A DNA stretch of 64,000 nt from Polyangia bacterium (GTDB taxonomy: Bacteria > Myxococcota_A > Polyangia > Nannocystales > Nannocystaceae): the NCBI GenBank assembly GCA_030430565.1, contig JAUIKS010000049.1, positions 1 through 64,000 of the forward strand, given 5' to 3'. A program made the translations under genes and the position numbers. How positions within the stretch are numbered: position 1 is the stretch's first letter; each line of letters begins with the position of its first letter. Shown in pieces: positions 26,017 through 34,504 of the stretch. The notes beneath the pieces were generated by a model. That model was given only the letters and a program-made list of their open reading frames with translations, made no database searches and was not told the origin of the DNA.

Positions 26017-26916
26017 ATGAACTGGGACAACCTCCGCTACTTCCTCGCCGTGTGCCGCAGCGGCTCGGTGACCGGCGCCGGGAAGGCGCTGGGCGTCACG
26101 CACACGACCGTGGCGCGCCGCATCGCTGGCTTCGAGCGCGAGCTGGGCACGCGGCTGTTCACGCGGCTGCGCGACGGCTACGTGATGACGGAGACCGCGG
26201 AGGCGGTGTTTCGCGAGCTGATCAGCTTGGAGGAGCGCGTCATCGACATCGAGCGGGTGATCTTCGGCCGCGACACCACGTTGCGGGGTCGGCTCAAGCT
26301 CACGGCGCCGGAGCACCTGGCCAACGTGATCCTCGCGCCGACCCTGCCCGCGCTGCGCGAGCGCTACCCCGAGCTCGAGGTCGAGCTGCTGACGACGACC
26401 TCGCTGCTCGATCTCAACACGCGCCAGGCCGATGTCGCGCTGCGGATCACGCGAGACCCGCCCGAGCACCTGATCGGGCGCAGGGTCTCGCCGCTCGCGC
26501 TCGGCGTCTACGCGACCGAGGGCTACCTCGAGCGCGCGCGTGAGCGGGGCGAGCATCACGTGATCACGTACCCGGGGGACGAGCCCGCGCGCGTCCTCGG
26601 CGTGTCGCTCCCGCGCGCGAAGGCGGCGCTGCGCTGCGACAGCCCCGGGACGATGCGCGCGGCGATCCGCAGCGGGCTCGGGCTCGGCGTGCTGCCGTGC
26701 TACTACGCCGACGTCGACCCGCAGCTGCGGCGGCTCGCGGTGCCGGCGGCGTCGCGCGAGTGGGGCGTCTGGCTCTTAAACCACGTCGACCTGCGCGGCA
26801 CCGCGCGCGTCCAGGCGGTCCGCGAGTTCTTGACCGAGGTCATCGAGGGCGCCGGCGCGCTGCTGCGGGGCGAGCGCTCGCGCTTCGCGAGCGAGGCGCT
26901 GTGGGTGCGCGAGTGA
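26017..26916 (+). CDS. LysR-family transcriptional regulator
   Basis: N-terminal winged helix-turn-helix (residues 1-60): MNWDNLRYFLAVCRSGSVTG, ALGVTHTTVARRIAGFEREL and GTRLFTRLRDGYVMTETAEA. The effector-binding half follows with LKLTAPEHLANVILAPTLPA, the DVALRITRDPPEHLIGRRVS strand, LRCDSPGTMRAAIRSGLGLG and LPCYYADVDPQLRRL. Length 299 is normal. Autorepression and control of the divergent doxX-like gene are expected for this layout; the CTGTGCA-N4-TGCACAG palindrome is a suitable operator. Effector unknown. Confidence 0.9.
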   Translation: MNWDNLRYFLAVCRSGSVTGAGKALGVTHTTVARRIAGFERELGTRLFTRLRDGYVMTETAEAVFRELISLEERVIDIERVIFGRDTTLRGRLKLTAPEHLANVILAPTLPALRERYPELEVELLTTTSLLDLNTRQADVALRITRDPPEHLIGRRVSPLALGVYATEGYLERARERGEHHVITYPGDEPARVLGVSLPRAKAALRCDSPGTMRAAIRSGLGLGVLPCYYADVDPQLRRLAVPAASREWGVWLLNHVDLRGTARVQAVREFLTEVIEGAGALLRGERSRFASEALWVRE

Positions 26917-26922
26917 GCTGAT

Positions 26923-27945
26923 CTAGCGCTTGCCCCGGCGCTTGCGCGGGCTCGGCTGGGCGGGCGTCTGGGGCGCGGCCTGGACCGGCGCGGTGCGGAC
27001 GATCCAGTCGCAGTCGTAGTAGTAGCGGGTGACGCGGTCCCAGGTCCCGTCGGCGCGCTTGGGGATGATCACGGTCTTGGCCTCGGGCTTGCCGGCCATC
27101 GCCTCGAGGTTGAGCTGCGGGCGGCCCTGGTCGTCGATCGCCTCGGAGATCAGGCGGCCCTTCTTGTCGTAGGTCCAGCCGGTGTAGGCGACGCGGACGG
27201 GGCCGAGGCGGTTCTCCTCGGCGGAGACGCGGCCCTTGCTGTCGTACTTGAACAGCCGCGACTTGATCGGGTCGATGCCGCCGGGGCGCTCGCTGACCTC
27301 GATCAGCTGCTTGCCCTTGTACTCGTAGGTCCACGTCCGGCCGGTGCCGGTCTGGGTGGTCATGCGGATCTTGCCCTCGAGCCAGACGTGCACGAAGCGC
27401 TCGGCCGCGGTCGCGCCGGACTGTCGGGTGGTCTCGACGACGCGGCCGTCTTTGTCGTAGAGGAAGGTCTCGATCGCGTCGGCCTTGCCCGAGGTGAAGT
27501 CGGACCAGCGCTCGATCTTGGCGATCCGCTTGTCGTTGTACGCGAACACCTGGCCGCCGGACTTCGCCGTCTTCTTGTCGAGCGTGAACTCGCGGCGCAG
27601 CCGTCCGCGCTCGTCGAACACCCAGCGGCGATCTTGCTCCGGGACCGGCTGGGTCGCGACGCCGCAGGTCTGGCCCGAGCCGACGATGATGTTGAAGCCG
27701 GAGTCGCCGCCGTCGACGCGCACGATCTGGCAGGTGTTGTTGACGATCGAGTGACTCTCGGTCGCGCAGACGCCCTTCGACGGCGCGACGGCTCGCGGCG
27801 AGAGCTGCGTGCGAACCTCGATGTCGCCGGGGAGCTCGACCGCCGGGGTCGGGGGCGGCCACGTCGAGCTGCCGGTTGCGGACAATACGAACAAAAGGGA
27901 GAGACTCACCACGGCCCCGCGATCGTACGGCGCGCGGCTTCGCAT
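26923..27945 (-). CDS. Secreted protein with YD/RHS-like beta repeats
   Basis: N-terminal hydrophobic signal (VVSLSLLFVLSATG), then a 70-residue region with three cysteines, then a series of short beta steps resembling YD repeats of RHS proteins: WVFDERGRLRREFTLD, VFAYNDKRIAKIERW, FLYDKDGRVVETTRQ, WTYEYKGKQLIEVSE, FKYDSKGRVSAEENR and WTYDKKGRLISEAID. There is no toxin domain or RHS core; the C-terminus is a short Pro/Arg/Lys tail. At 340 residues it is far shorter than polymorphic RHS toxins, so a stand-alone surface or periplasmic propeller/superhelix is more likely. Convergent with the LysR gene (6-base gap). Confidence 0.65.
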   Translation of the reverse strand: MRSRAPYDRGAVVSLSLLFVLSATGSSTWPPPTPAVELPGDIEVRTQLSPRAVAPSKGVCATESHSIVNNTCQIVRVDGGDSGFNIIVGSGQTCGVATQPVPEQDRRWVFDERGRLRREFTLDKKTAKSGGQVFAYNDKRIAKIERWSDFTSGKADAIETFLYDKDGRVVETTRQSGATAAERFVHVWLEGKIRMTTQTGTGRTWTYEYKGKQLIEVSERPGGIDPIKSRLFKYDSKGRVSAEENRLGPVRVAYTGWTYDKKGRLISEAIDDQGRPQLNLEAMAGKPEAKTVIIPKRADGTWDRVTRYYYDCDWIVRTAPVQAAPQTPAQPSPRKRRGKR

Positions 27946-28059
27946 TGCCAGCGCGGGCGCCCGCGTGCGCGCGCCGGAGCGCGCGATCGGGGCGCGCTCG
28001 CTAGGACAAAGCGGGCGCGGCTCGAGCGATCACTCGAGCTCGCGCCCGCGCGGGCGCGT

Positions 28060-28617
<558 letters not shown>

Positions 28618-28705
28618 AAGCGTCTTCCAACTTGGTCGGTCGGCGAGCGCCCAGAATGACGTTCCGACTCGACGCGCGAACCATAGTCAGGTCGCCATCA
28701 GCCTG

Positions 28706-28783
28706 CCCATAAGAACATGTTATGGGACGCATAAGCGAGCGCTCGCGGGCGCTTGTAATCGCGCGTCGAGCGCTCGCGGGCGC
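28706..28783. promoter_or_regulatory. Inverted repeat and two 16-bp direct repeats between divergent genes
   Basis: CCCATAA (28706-28712) pairs with TTATGGG (28720-28726). To its right the 16-base sequence GAGCGCTCGCGGGCGC occurs at 28737-28752 and 28768-28783, 31 bases apart (about three helix turns). Both lie upstream of the -10 of the + strand gene and could be regulator sites. Confidence 0.5.
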
Positions 28784-28787
28784 GGGA

Positions 28788-28802
28788 TATAGTCGCGGGA
28801 GG
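28788..28802 (+). promoter_or_regulatory. -10 element and ribosome site of the membrane protein gene
   Basis: TATAGT (28788-28793) is followed by GGGAGG (28797-28802) and GTG 28811. The leader is only about 10 bases. Confidence 0.5.
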
Positions 28803-28810
28803 TCTCTCCC

Positions 28811-30853
28811 GTGCGATCGCGTCTACGCCTCCGCTGGCTCGACCGGCTGGCCTGCCTCGTGGCGCTCTGCTGCGCCCTCTTCAGCAGCGCGCGCGCCTGG
28901 GGCGACGAGTGCCCCGCGGCGCTCGAGCGCTGGGTCGAGGGCTGCCGCGAGCGCAGCGGGCAGTCGCTTCGCGTCGACGGCTGCCCGCCCGGGATGCTGC
29001 TCGTCCGCGCCGCGCTCGACGACTCGAGCGCGCTGCGGATCGAGCTCCGCAGACCCGCCGGCGCGGCGCTCGTGACGGTCGACGAGCTGGGGATCTCGCC
29101 GATCGGCGAGTTCCCCAGCTGGGACGCGGTCTCGAGCGCGCGCAAGCGGGCGCTCGACGCCGTCGTCGGCTGCGCCCGGTCCGCGCCTGTCCCCTCGTTC
29201 AACACTGGAGAACCTGCCCCTAAGCACAACCCGGGCGCGGGCGAGCGCGCGCCGCCGAGCTGGGCGCCGGCGCCCAGCCGCGCGAGCCCCCCGGTCGAGG
29301 CCCGACCCGAGGCGCCCGCTCGCCCGCCGTCGCGCCCGACGGAGCGCCTCCCGTGGACCTGCCTCTTGGGGCTGCTGGCGGCGTTCGTCGTCGTCGTCGC
29401 CAGCCGCGGGCGCGGCCCGCTCCGCGCGAACGAGCGCCGCGCGGCCCTCGGCGCGGCGCTGCTGTGCGCCGCGGCCCAGGTCAACCTGCTCGATTGGTCA
29501 TATTTTTTGCAGAACGGGCACGGCGTCGAGTGGACGGCCTACGCGAGCACCGGCCTCTCGGGGATGCGGACCTACGGGCCCGGCTACGCCGAGCTGCTGT
29601 CGGCGCTCGTCAACCTCGAGCCGACGCGCCCGGAGGCCGCGCTGGCGTGGGTCTACCTCGCGCTCGGCGTCACGATCGCGCTCACGCTCTACGTCGCGGC
29701 GCGCGGGGTCGGGGCCCGGCCCGCGCTCGCGGCCGCGCTGACGCTCGCCGTGGCGCTCGACCCCACCGTGACGCGCCTGATCCGCAGCGAGACCTACCAC
29801 GCGCCGATCCTCGCGCTGCACTGCGCCGCCGCGGCGCTGCTCGTCGTGGGCGCGCGGCGGCGCTCCGCAGCCGCGCCCGGCTTCCTGCTCGCGGCCCTCG
29901 GCGCCGGGATGTTCATCGCCCAGGCGGCGCGCGTGCACCCCGTCGGCTGGCTCGCCGCGGCGACGCTGCCCGCCGCCCTGCTCGCGGCGCCGGGTCAGAC
30001 CCGCGTCCGCGTCACTCAGCTCGCGGTCGCGACCGCGACGATCGCCGGGGTCGTCGCGCTGAGCACGCTGCCGACGCTCCTGCACACCTACGCCGAGACG
30101 ATGCCCCGCAACTTCGGCGTCGCGCACGACGTCGGGCGCTTGGTCACGCTCGAGCTGGTCGCGGTCGCGGCGATCGCCGCGATCAGCTGGCGGGTCGGCG
30201 GCGCCCGCGGGCGCGCGCTGCTGATCGCCGGCGCCGCGCTGGTGAGCGCGTCCCTGGCGGTCCTGCTCAACCCCGTCGGGGTCGACTACATGCGCTATCA
30301 GGCAGGTTACTTCCTGTGCTTCGCGCCGACGGTCGCCCTCTGCGTCGCGGGGCTCGCCGCGCGCCTGCTGCCGCGCCGCCGCGCGCAGACGGGGCTTGCC
30401 GCAGCCCTGCTCGCGCTGGCGAGCGCGCTCGCGCTGGCGACCTGGGGGGCGCGGACCCAGCCCGCGACCGACGCGCTCGAGTCGACGTGGGCGCTCGAGT
30501 GGCGGGCGCGCGCCTCCAGTGACTGGTCGCGGGCAGCTGGCGTCGTCTACCTCAGCGGCGGCGACGGCATGGGCTCGATCAACCTGCCGCTGTACACACC
30601 CGGGAGCGCGCCGAGCTTCAAGGTCCACGCGAACGAGGTCCCCGCGTTCGAGCTCCGCGAGCCCGCGCTGTACTACCGCTCGTCGGTCTGCAGCGGCGCC
30701 GGGCGCGAGACCTGCGAGGCGCTCGAGCGGCGACTCGCGCTCGAGCCCGAGCCGGTGCTGACGCGGGAATTCCCGGCCGTCGCCAGCCAGTCCTGGAACC
30801 TGCTCCCAGGGGAGACCGTCACGGTCGAGCTGTTCGTCGCGCGTCCGCGATAG
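28811..30853 (+). CDS. Multi-pass membrane protein, possible GT-C-type glycosyltransferase
   Basis: Starts at GTG 28811 after a close ribosome site. A signal-like helix is followed by a 130-residue extracytoplasmic part and Pro-rich linker, then about ten to eleven hydrophobic helices from residue 180 (LLGLLAAFVVVVASRG onward) and a soluble C-terminal piece of about 110 residues. Between helices 2 and 3 is WTAYASTGLSGMRTYGPGYAELL, and later RLIRSETYHAPILALHCAA and PVGVDYMRYQAGYFLCFAPT; loops with acidic or His residues after the first helices are common in GT-C enzymes, but no D-D or E-D signature is clear. Function is therefore open. The stretch around 29505-29520 (TCATATTTTTTGCAG) uses AT-rich codons unlike the rest. 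Divergent from the cytochrome-like lipoprotein. Confidence 0.6.
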   Translation: MRSRLRLRWLDRLACLVALCCALFSSARAWGDECPAALERWVEGCRERSGQSLRVDGCPPGMLLVRAALDDSSALRIELRRPAGAALVTVDELGISPIGEFPSWDAVSSARKRALDAVVGCARSAPVPSFNTGEPAPKHNPGAGERAPPSWAPAPSRASPPVEARPEAPARPPSRPTERLPWTCLLGLLAAFVVVVASRGRGPLRANERRAALGAALLCAAAQVNLLDWSYFLQNGHGVEWTAYASTGLSGMRTYGPGYAELLSALVNLEPTRPEAALAWVYLALGVTIALTLYVAARGVGARPALAAALTLAVALDPTVTRLIRSETYHAPILALHCAAAALLVVGARRRSAAAPGFLLAALGAGMFIAQAARVHPVGWLAAATLPAALLAAPGQTRVRVTQLAVATATIAGVVALSTLPTLLHTYAETMPRNFGVAHDVGRLVTLELVAVAAIAAISWRVGGARGRALLIAGAALVSASLAVLLNPVGVDYMRYQAGYFLCFAPTVALCVAGLAARLLPRRRAQTGLAAALLALASALALATWGARTQPATDALESTWALEWRARASSDWSRAAGVVYLSGGDGMGSINLPLYTPGSAPSFKVHANEVPAFELREPALYYRSSVCSGAGRETCEALERRLALEPEPVLTREFPAVASQSWNLLPGETVTVELFVARPR

Positions 30854-30921
30854 CAGAGGGCTCGCGTCGGGCGTAGCGCGCGGGCTTGCGCGCTCCGGAC
30901 ACCCACGGGACCCTCACGCCC

Positions 30922-32076
30922 GTGCAGTCCCGAAGCACCCCGCGTCACGCGCTCGCGGCGATCCGGCTGGTGACGCTCGCCGCGCTGGTGAGCGCGACGC
31001 TCGCCTGTCACCACGCGCGCTCGAGCGCGAGCCAACCGCCCGACGGCGCGCCCGTCCTCCTCGACGACGGCTGGCGGGTCGGAACGCTCGAGCGCGCCGG
31101 GATCGATCGCGCGGTGATGACGGCCGTCACCCGTCAGCTCGCCGCTCGCCGCGACCACCGGATCGACGCGCTGGTGATCGCGCGCGGCGGCGAGCTCGTC
31201 TATGAGGTCTACCTCCGCGGGACCACCCGCGACACGCTGCACGACCTGCGCTCGGCCACCAAGTCGATCACCTCGCTGCTGCTCGGCGTCGCCGTCACGC
31301 GCGGCGAGCTCTCGCTGGAGGCGCCGGCCTGGAGCGCGCTCGGGCGCTCGCTGCCGGCCGGGGACCCGCGGTCCCAGATCACGCTCGAGGCGCTCATCAC
31401 GATGCGCGGCGGGCTCGCCTGCGACGACCGAGACCGTCGCTCGCCGGGCAACGAGGAGCGGATGTACCGTCGCCGCGACTGGCTGGACTTCTTCCTCGCG
31501 CTGCCGCCCGCGCGCCCGCCCGGGGCGCGCGGGGTGTACTGCACCGCCGGCGTCGTCGCGCTCGGGGCCGCGCTCGAGCGCGCGACGAACACACCTGTCC
31601 CCGAGTACGCGCGCCGTCACCTGTTCGACGCGCTCGATATCCACGACGCGCGCTGGGCCACCTACGACCGCGGCCGCGGCACCGACACGGGCGGTCACCT
31701 GCGCCTGCGCGCGCGTGACCTGGCGAAGTTCGGTCAGCTGATCCTCAGCGGCGGCGCGTGGCGAGGCGAGCGCGTGCTCGCGCCCGCGTGGATCGAGCGA
31801 TCGACGCGGGCGCACACCCAGGTCGACGGCCACGACTACGGCTACCTGTGGTGGCTCGACGAGCTCCCCGTGAAGTCGGCGCGGGGCGTCGCGCGCTACC
31901 CCGTCGTCTACGCCGCGGGGAACGGGGGCCAGTGCGTGTTCGTCATCCCGGCGCTCGAGCTCGTCGTCGCGACCGCCGGCCGCGCCTACAACTCGCCCAA
32001 GATGGCGGCCCCCTTCGAGCTCCTGCGCCACGCGATCGCGCCCGCGGTCACCCCGAGCAGGCCACGCGCGCGATGA
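30922..32076 (+). CDS. Beta-lactamase-family serine hydrolase lipoprotein
   Basis: Start placed at GTG 30922 to give a signal peptide with lipobox VSATLAC; an upstream in-frame start at 30886 is possible. Class C beta-lactamase/esterase fold: the nucleophile motif SATKS (LRSATKSITSLLLGV, about 112-126), an RGGLAC turn, YCTAGVVALGAAL at the place of the Y-x-N motif, LFDALDI, GGHLRLRARDLAKFGQLILS, and a C-terminal GNGGQCVFVIPALELVV that stands for the KTG strand. The family includes esterases and peptide hydrolases as well as lactamases; here Tyr is kept but Asn is replaced by Thr. Acts outside the cytoplasm. Followed by the bestrophin gene on the same strand (51 bases). Confidence 0.8.
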   Translation: MQSRSTPRHALAAIRLVTLAALVSATLACHHARSSASQPPDGAPVLLDDGWRVGTLERAGIDRAVMTAVTRQLAARRDHRIDALVIARGGELVYEVYLRGTTRDTLHDLRSATKSITSLLLGVAVTRGELSLEAPAWSALGRSLPAGDPRSQITLEALITMRGGLACDDRDRRSPGNEERMYRRRDWLDFFLALPPARPPGARGVYCTAGVVALGAALERATNTPVPEYARRHLFDALDIHDARWATYDRGRGTDTGGHLRLRARDLAKFGQLILSGGAWRGERVLAPAWIERSTRAHTQVDGHDYGYLWWLDELPVKSARGVARYPVVYAAGNGGQCVFVIPALELVVATAGRAYNSPKMAAPFELLRHAIAPAVTPSRPRAR

Positions 32077-32127
32077 CGACCACGCGGTGGTCGCCGCGCC
32101 GACGCTCGGGTAGCTTCGGGGCACTCG

Positions 32128-33027
32128 ATGCTCCTCGAAAAGCCGCTCCCGCTCGCCTACATCTTCGAGAAGATCCGCTTCGACTTCGTCTTCTTGGTGG
32201 TGATCTCGATCGTCGGCGCCCTGCTCGTCGAGTACGAGCGGCCGTACCTGCCCAAGCTGCCCGTCGCGATCCCGGCGTTTCTGGGCACCGCGATCTCGCT
32301 CCTCCTCTCGTTCAAGCTCAACCAGAGCTACGACCGCTGGTGGGAGGCGCGCAAGGTCTGGGGCGCGATCGTCAACGACTCGCGCACGCTCGTGCGGCAG
32401 GCGCTGACCTTCCCGGCGAACCCGGAGAGCGTCAGGCCCACCGTCGTCAGGCTCGCCCACCGCCAGATCGCGTGGTGCTTCTGCCTCGGGCAGAGCCTGC
32501 GGGGCCAGGACTGGCGCCTGCGCAGCGCTGAGCACCTCGAGGCCGAGGAGCTCGCCGAGCTCGAGAAGCACGCCAACCCCTCGCTCGCGCTGCTGCAGCT
32601 GCACGGCCGCGCCGTCCACGAGCTCGCCGCCCGCGGCGAGATCAGCGACTACCAGCGCATCGCGATGGACGAGATCTTGACGCGCCTGACCGACTCCATG
32701 GGGATGGCGGAGCGGATCCGGAACACGGTCTTCCCGATCACGTACCGCGTGTTCCTCAAGGCCTTCATCTACGTGTTCATCACGGTGCTCTCGATCTCGC
32801 TGGGCGAGATCGCGGGGCTTTGGGAGATCGCCGTGACGACCGTGATCTCGACGCCTTTCCTCCTGCTCGAGCGCACCGCGACGCACATGCAGGACCCCTT
32901 CGCCAACCGCCCCACCGACACGGCGGTGACCGGGATCGCGCGCGCGATCGAGATCAACATCCTGCAGCTGCTCGGGGAGTCGAAGGTGCCCGCGCCGCAC
33001 CCGCCCGACGGCTTCTACCTGATGTAG
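32128..33027 (+). CDS. Bestrophin/RFP-TM family anion channel-like protein
   Basis: 299 residues. N-terminal FEKIRFDFVFLVVISIVGALLV and AIPAFLGTAISLLLSFKLNQ helices are followed by the family signature QSYDRWWEARKVWGAIVNDSR. Two further membrane helices (AFIYVFITVLSISLGEIAGL, WEIAVTTVISTPFLLLERTA) and the DPFANRPTDTA motif near the C-terminus complete the bestrophin-like plan. Bacterial relatives form pentameric channels in the inner membrane, some conducting cations, some anions. Start ATG 32128. Upstream of the gene TAGCTT at 32110-32115 could act as -10. Confidence 0.9.
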   Translation: MLLEKPLPLAYIFEKIRFDFVFLVVISIVGALLVEYERPYLPKLPVAIPAFLGTAISLLLSFKLNQSYDRWWEARKVWGAIVNDSRTLVRQALTFPANPESVRPTVVRLAHRQIAWCFCLGQSLRGQDWRLRSAEHLEAEELAELEKHANPSLALLQLHGRAVHELAARGEISDYQRIAMDEILTRLTDSMGMAERIRNTVFPITYRVFLKAFIYVFITVLSISLGEIAGLWEIAVTTVISTPFLLLERTATHMQDPFANRPTDTAVTGIARAIEINILQLLGESKVPAPHPPDGFYLM

Positions 33028-33208
33028 CGACGGCCGCGTCCCGATCGCCCGAGCGGCGCGCGGTCGTGTTCGGAGTCGTCGTGGCGCGCTCGCCGTGGGC
33101 ACCTCGTTCGCTGGCGCGCGCCCCCCCGGACCCCGGCGCGTCGACGCCCGGCGCCAGCGCGACTTTGGGTGAAAAAAAATCGCCGGGGTCGCGACTCCCT
33201 GGCTGCCG

Positions 33209-34453
33209 ATGACGACGAGACCGCACACGCACACCACCCGCCTGAACCGACCCGCGCGCGCCCTGGCGCCGAGACTGAATCGCCTGGGCCTCGGGACATA
33301 CAGCGCTCTCCTGCTCATGGGCGCGCTCGCGAGCGGCTGCGACGACGCGCGCGCCGAACAGCGCGACGCCGCGGACGCGCGGGAGACCCTCGCGCAGCTC
33401 ACCGAACTCAACAAAGACGGCTTCGACCGCTGCGAGGAGGAGGAGCTGCTGCGCGTCGAGGCGTACGCGCGCTGCTTGGACGCGGAGCGCGAGGCCGCGT
33501 GCGCGCGGGCGGGCGTAGCGGCCGACGCGTGCCAAGGCGACCTGTTCTCGCTGCCGGTGGACGCGGACGTGTGCCCGCCGCCGGCGGAGCTCAGCCCTAC
33601 CTGCGCGGACGCGATCGCGCCCGCGCAGCCGGCGTGGCGAGGTGAGGAGCCGCTGGACTGCGGCTCCGCGCAGTTCCTGGTCGACGCCGCGCGCCTAGCC
33701 TACTTCGACGACCCCGGCCTGCCCTCCTACCACGACTTCGAAGCGCCGGTGGTGAACACGCCCTACGGGCCCATGAAGCTGCCCTTCGTCGCCTGGACCC
33801 TGTTCGACACCTACAGCCAGAACGGCTCGTTCGGGTACATCTCCGTGCTCGGGGACGACACGGGGACCTGCGTCGTCGGCTTCCGCGGCACCGACGACTG
33901 GGAGGACGTGCTCGACGATCTCACCAGCGTGGTCCTCAGCTCCTGCGGCGCCGTGGACGGGAAGTGCGGGCACGGCTTCTACAACGCCTACCAGGACCTC
34001 GAGGACGCCGGCATGATCGACAACCTGATCAAGCTCGTCGAGGGCGGCGTGTGCGAGGAGGTGCAGCTGACCGGGCACAGCCTGGGCGGCGCGATCGCGG
34101 ACATCGCCGCCGCGCATCTCTACGAGCTCGACCCCGAGACCTTCGACCCGGAGTTCATGCGCGTCGAGACCTTCGGCCAGCCGCGAGTGTTCAACGCCCA
34201 GGCGGCGGGCAAGTACCACGACGCGATCCGCAAGACCCGGTGGATGCGCTGGGGCGACACGGTCACCAGCCTGCCCGAGATCTCGTTCTTCCACAGCGGG
34301 ACCGGCCGCCTGATCAACAAGAGCTGGAGCTGGGGCGCGATGGCCTACGAGTGGAGCTTTAACACCACGAGCCAGGACGCGGCGGCCGACGGCGTCTGGC
34401 CGAGCAATCACCTCTCGAGCATCTACGAGGAAGGCCTCGAGCACTGCGGCTGA
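33209..34453 (+). CDS. Class 3 lipase lipoprotein
   Basis: Signal helix with lipobox LASGC (near residue 45), a cysteine-rich spacer, then a class 3 (fungal-type) lipase domain: QFLVDAARLAYFDDPG, CVVGFRGTDDWEDVLDDL (oxyanion strand), GHGFYNAYQDL, VQLTGHSLGGAIADIAA with the nucleophile elbow GHSLGG, RVETFGQPRVFN, MRWGDTVTSLP with the catalytic Asp, and NHLSSIYEEGL with the final His. The full triad is visible. Expected to hydrolyse acylglycerols or phospholipids outside the cell, fitting a predatory lifestyle (inference). A run of eight A residues lies at 33173-33180, upstream of the start; 181 bases separate it from the bestrophin gene. Confidence 0.9.
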   Translation: MTTRPHTHTTRLNRPARALAPRLNRLGLGTYSALLLMGALASGCDDARAEQRDAADARETLAQLTELNKDGFDRCEEEELLRVEAYARCLDAEREAACARAGVAADACQGDLFSLPVDADVCPPPAELSPTCADAIAPAQPAWRGEEPLDCGSAQFLVDAARLAYFDDPGLPSYHDFEAPVVNTPYGPMKLPFVAWTLFDTYSQNGSFGYISVLGDDTGTCVVGFRGTDDWEDVLDDLTSVVLSSCGAVDGKCGHGFYNAYQDLEDAGMIDNLIKLVEGGVCEEVQLTGHSLGGAIADIAAAHLYELDPETFDPEFMRVETFGQPRVFNAQAAGKYHDAIRKTRWMRWGDTVTSLPEISFFHSGTGRLINKSWSWGAMAYEWSFNTTSQDAAADGVWPSNHLSSIYEEGLEHCG

Positions 34454-34504
34454 GCGAGGTCGAGCGGTCCCTTCGAGCGCCTCTACAGCGTGAGCGCCGG
34501 GCGG

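Noticed and set aside
33165..33200. Terminator at the A8 run upstream of the lipase gene
   Set aside because: The T-run would be on the minus strand, but no minus-strand gene ends there and the nearby stem is poor.
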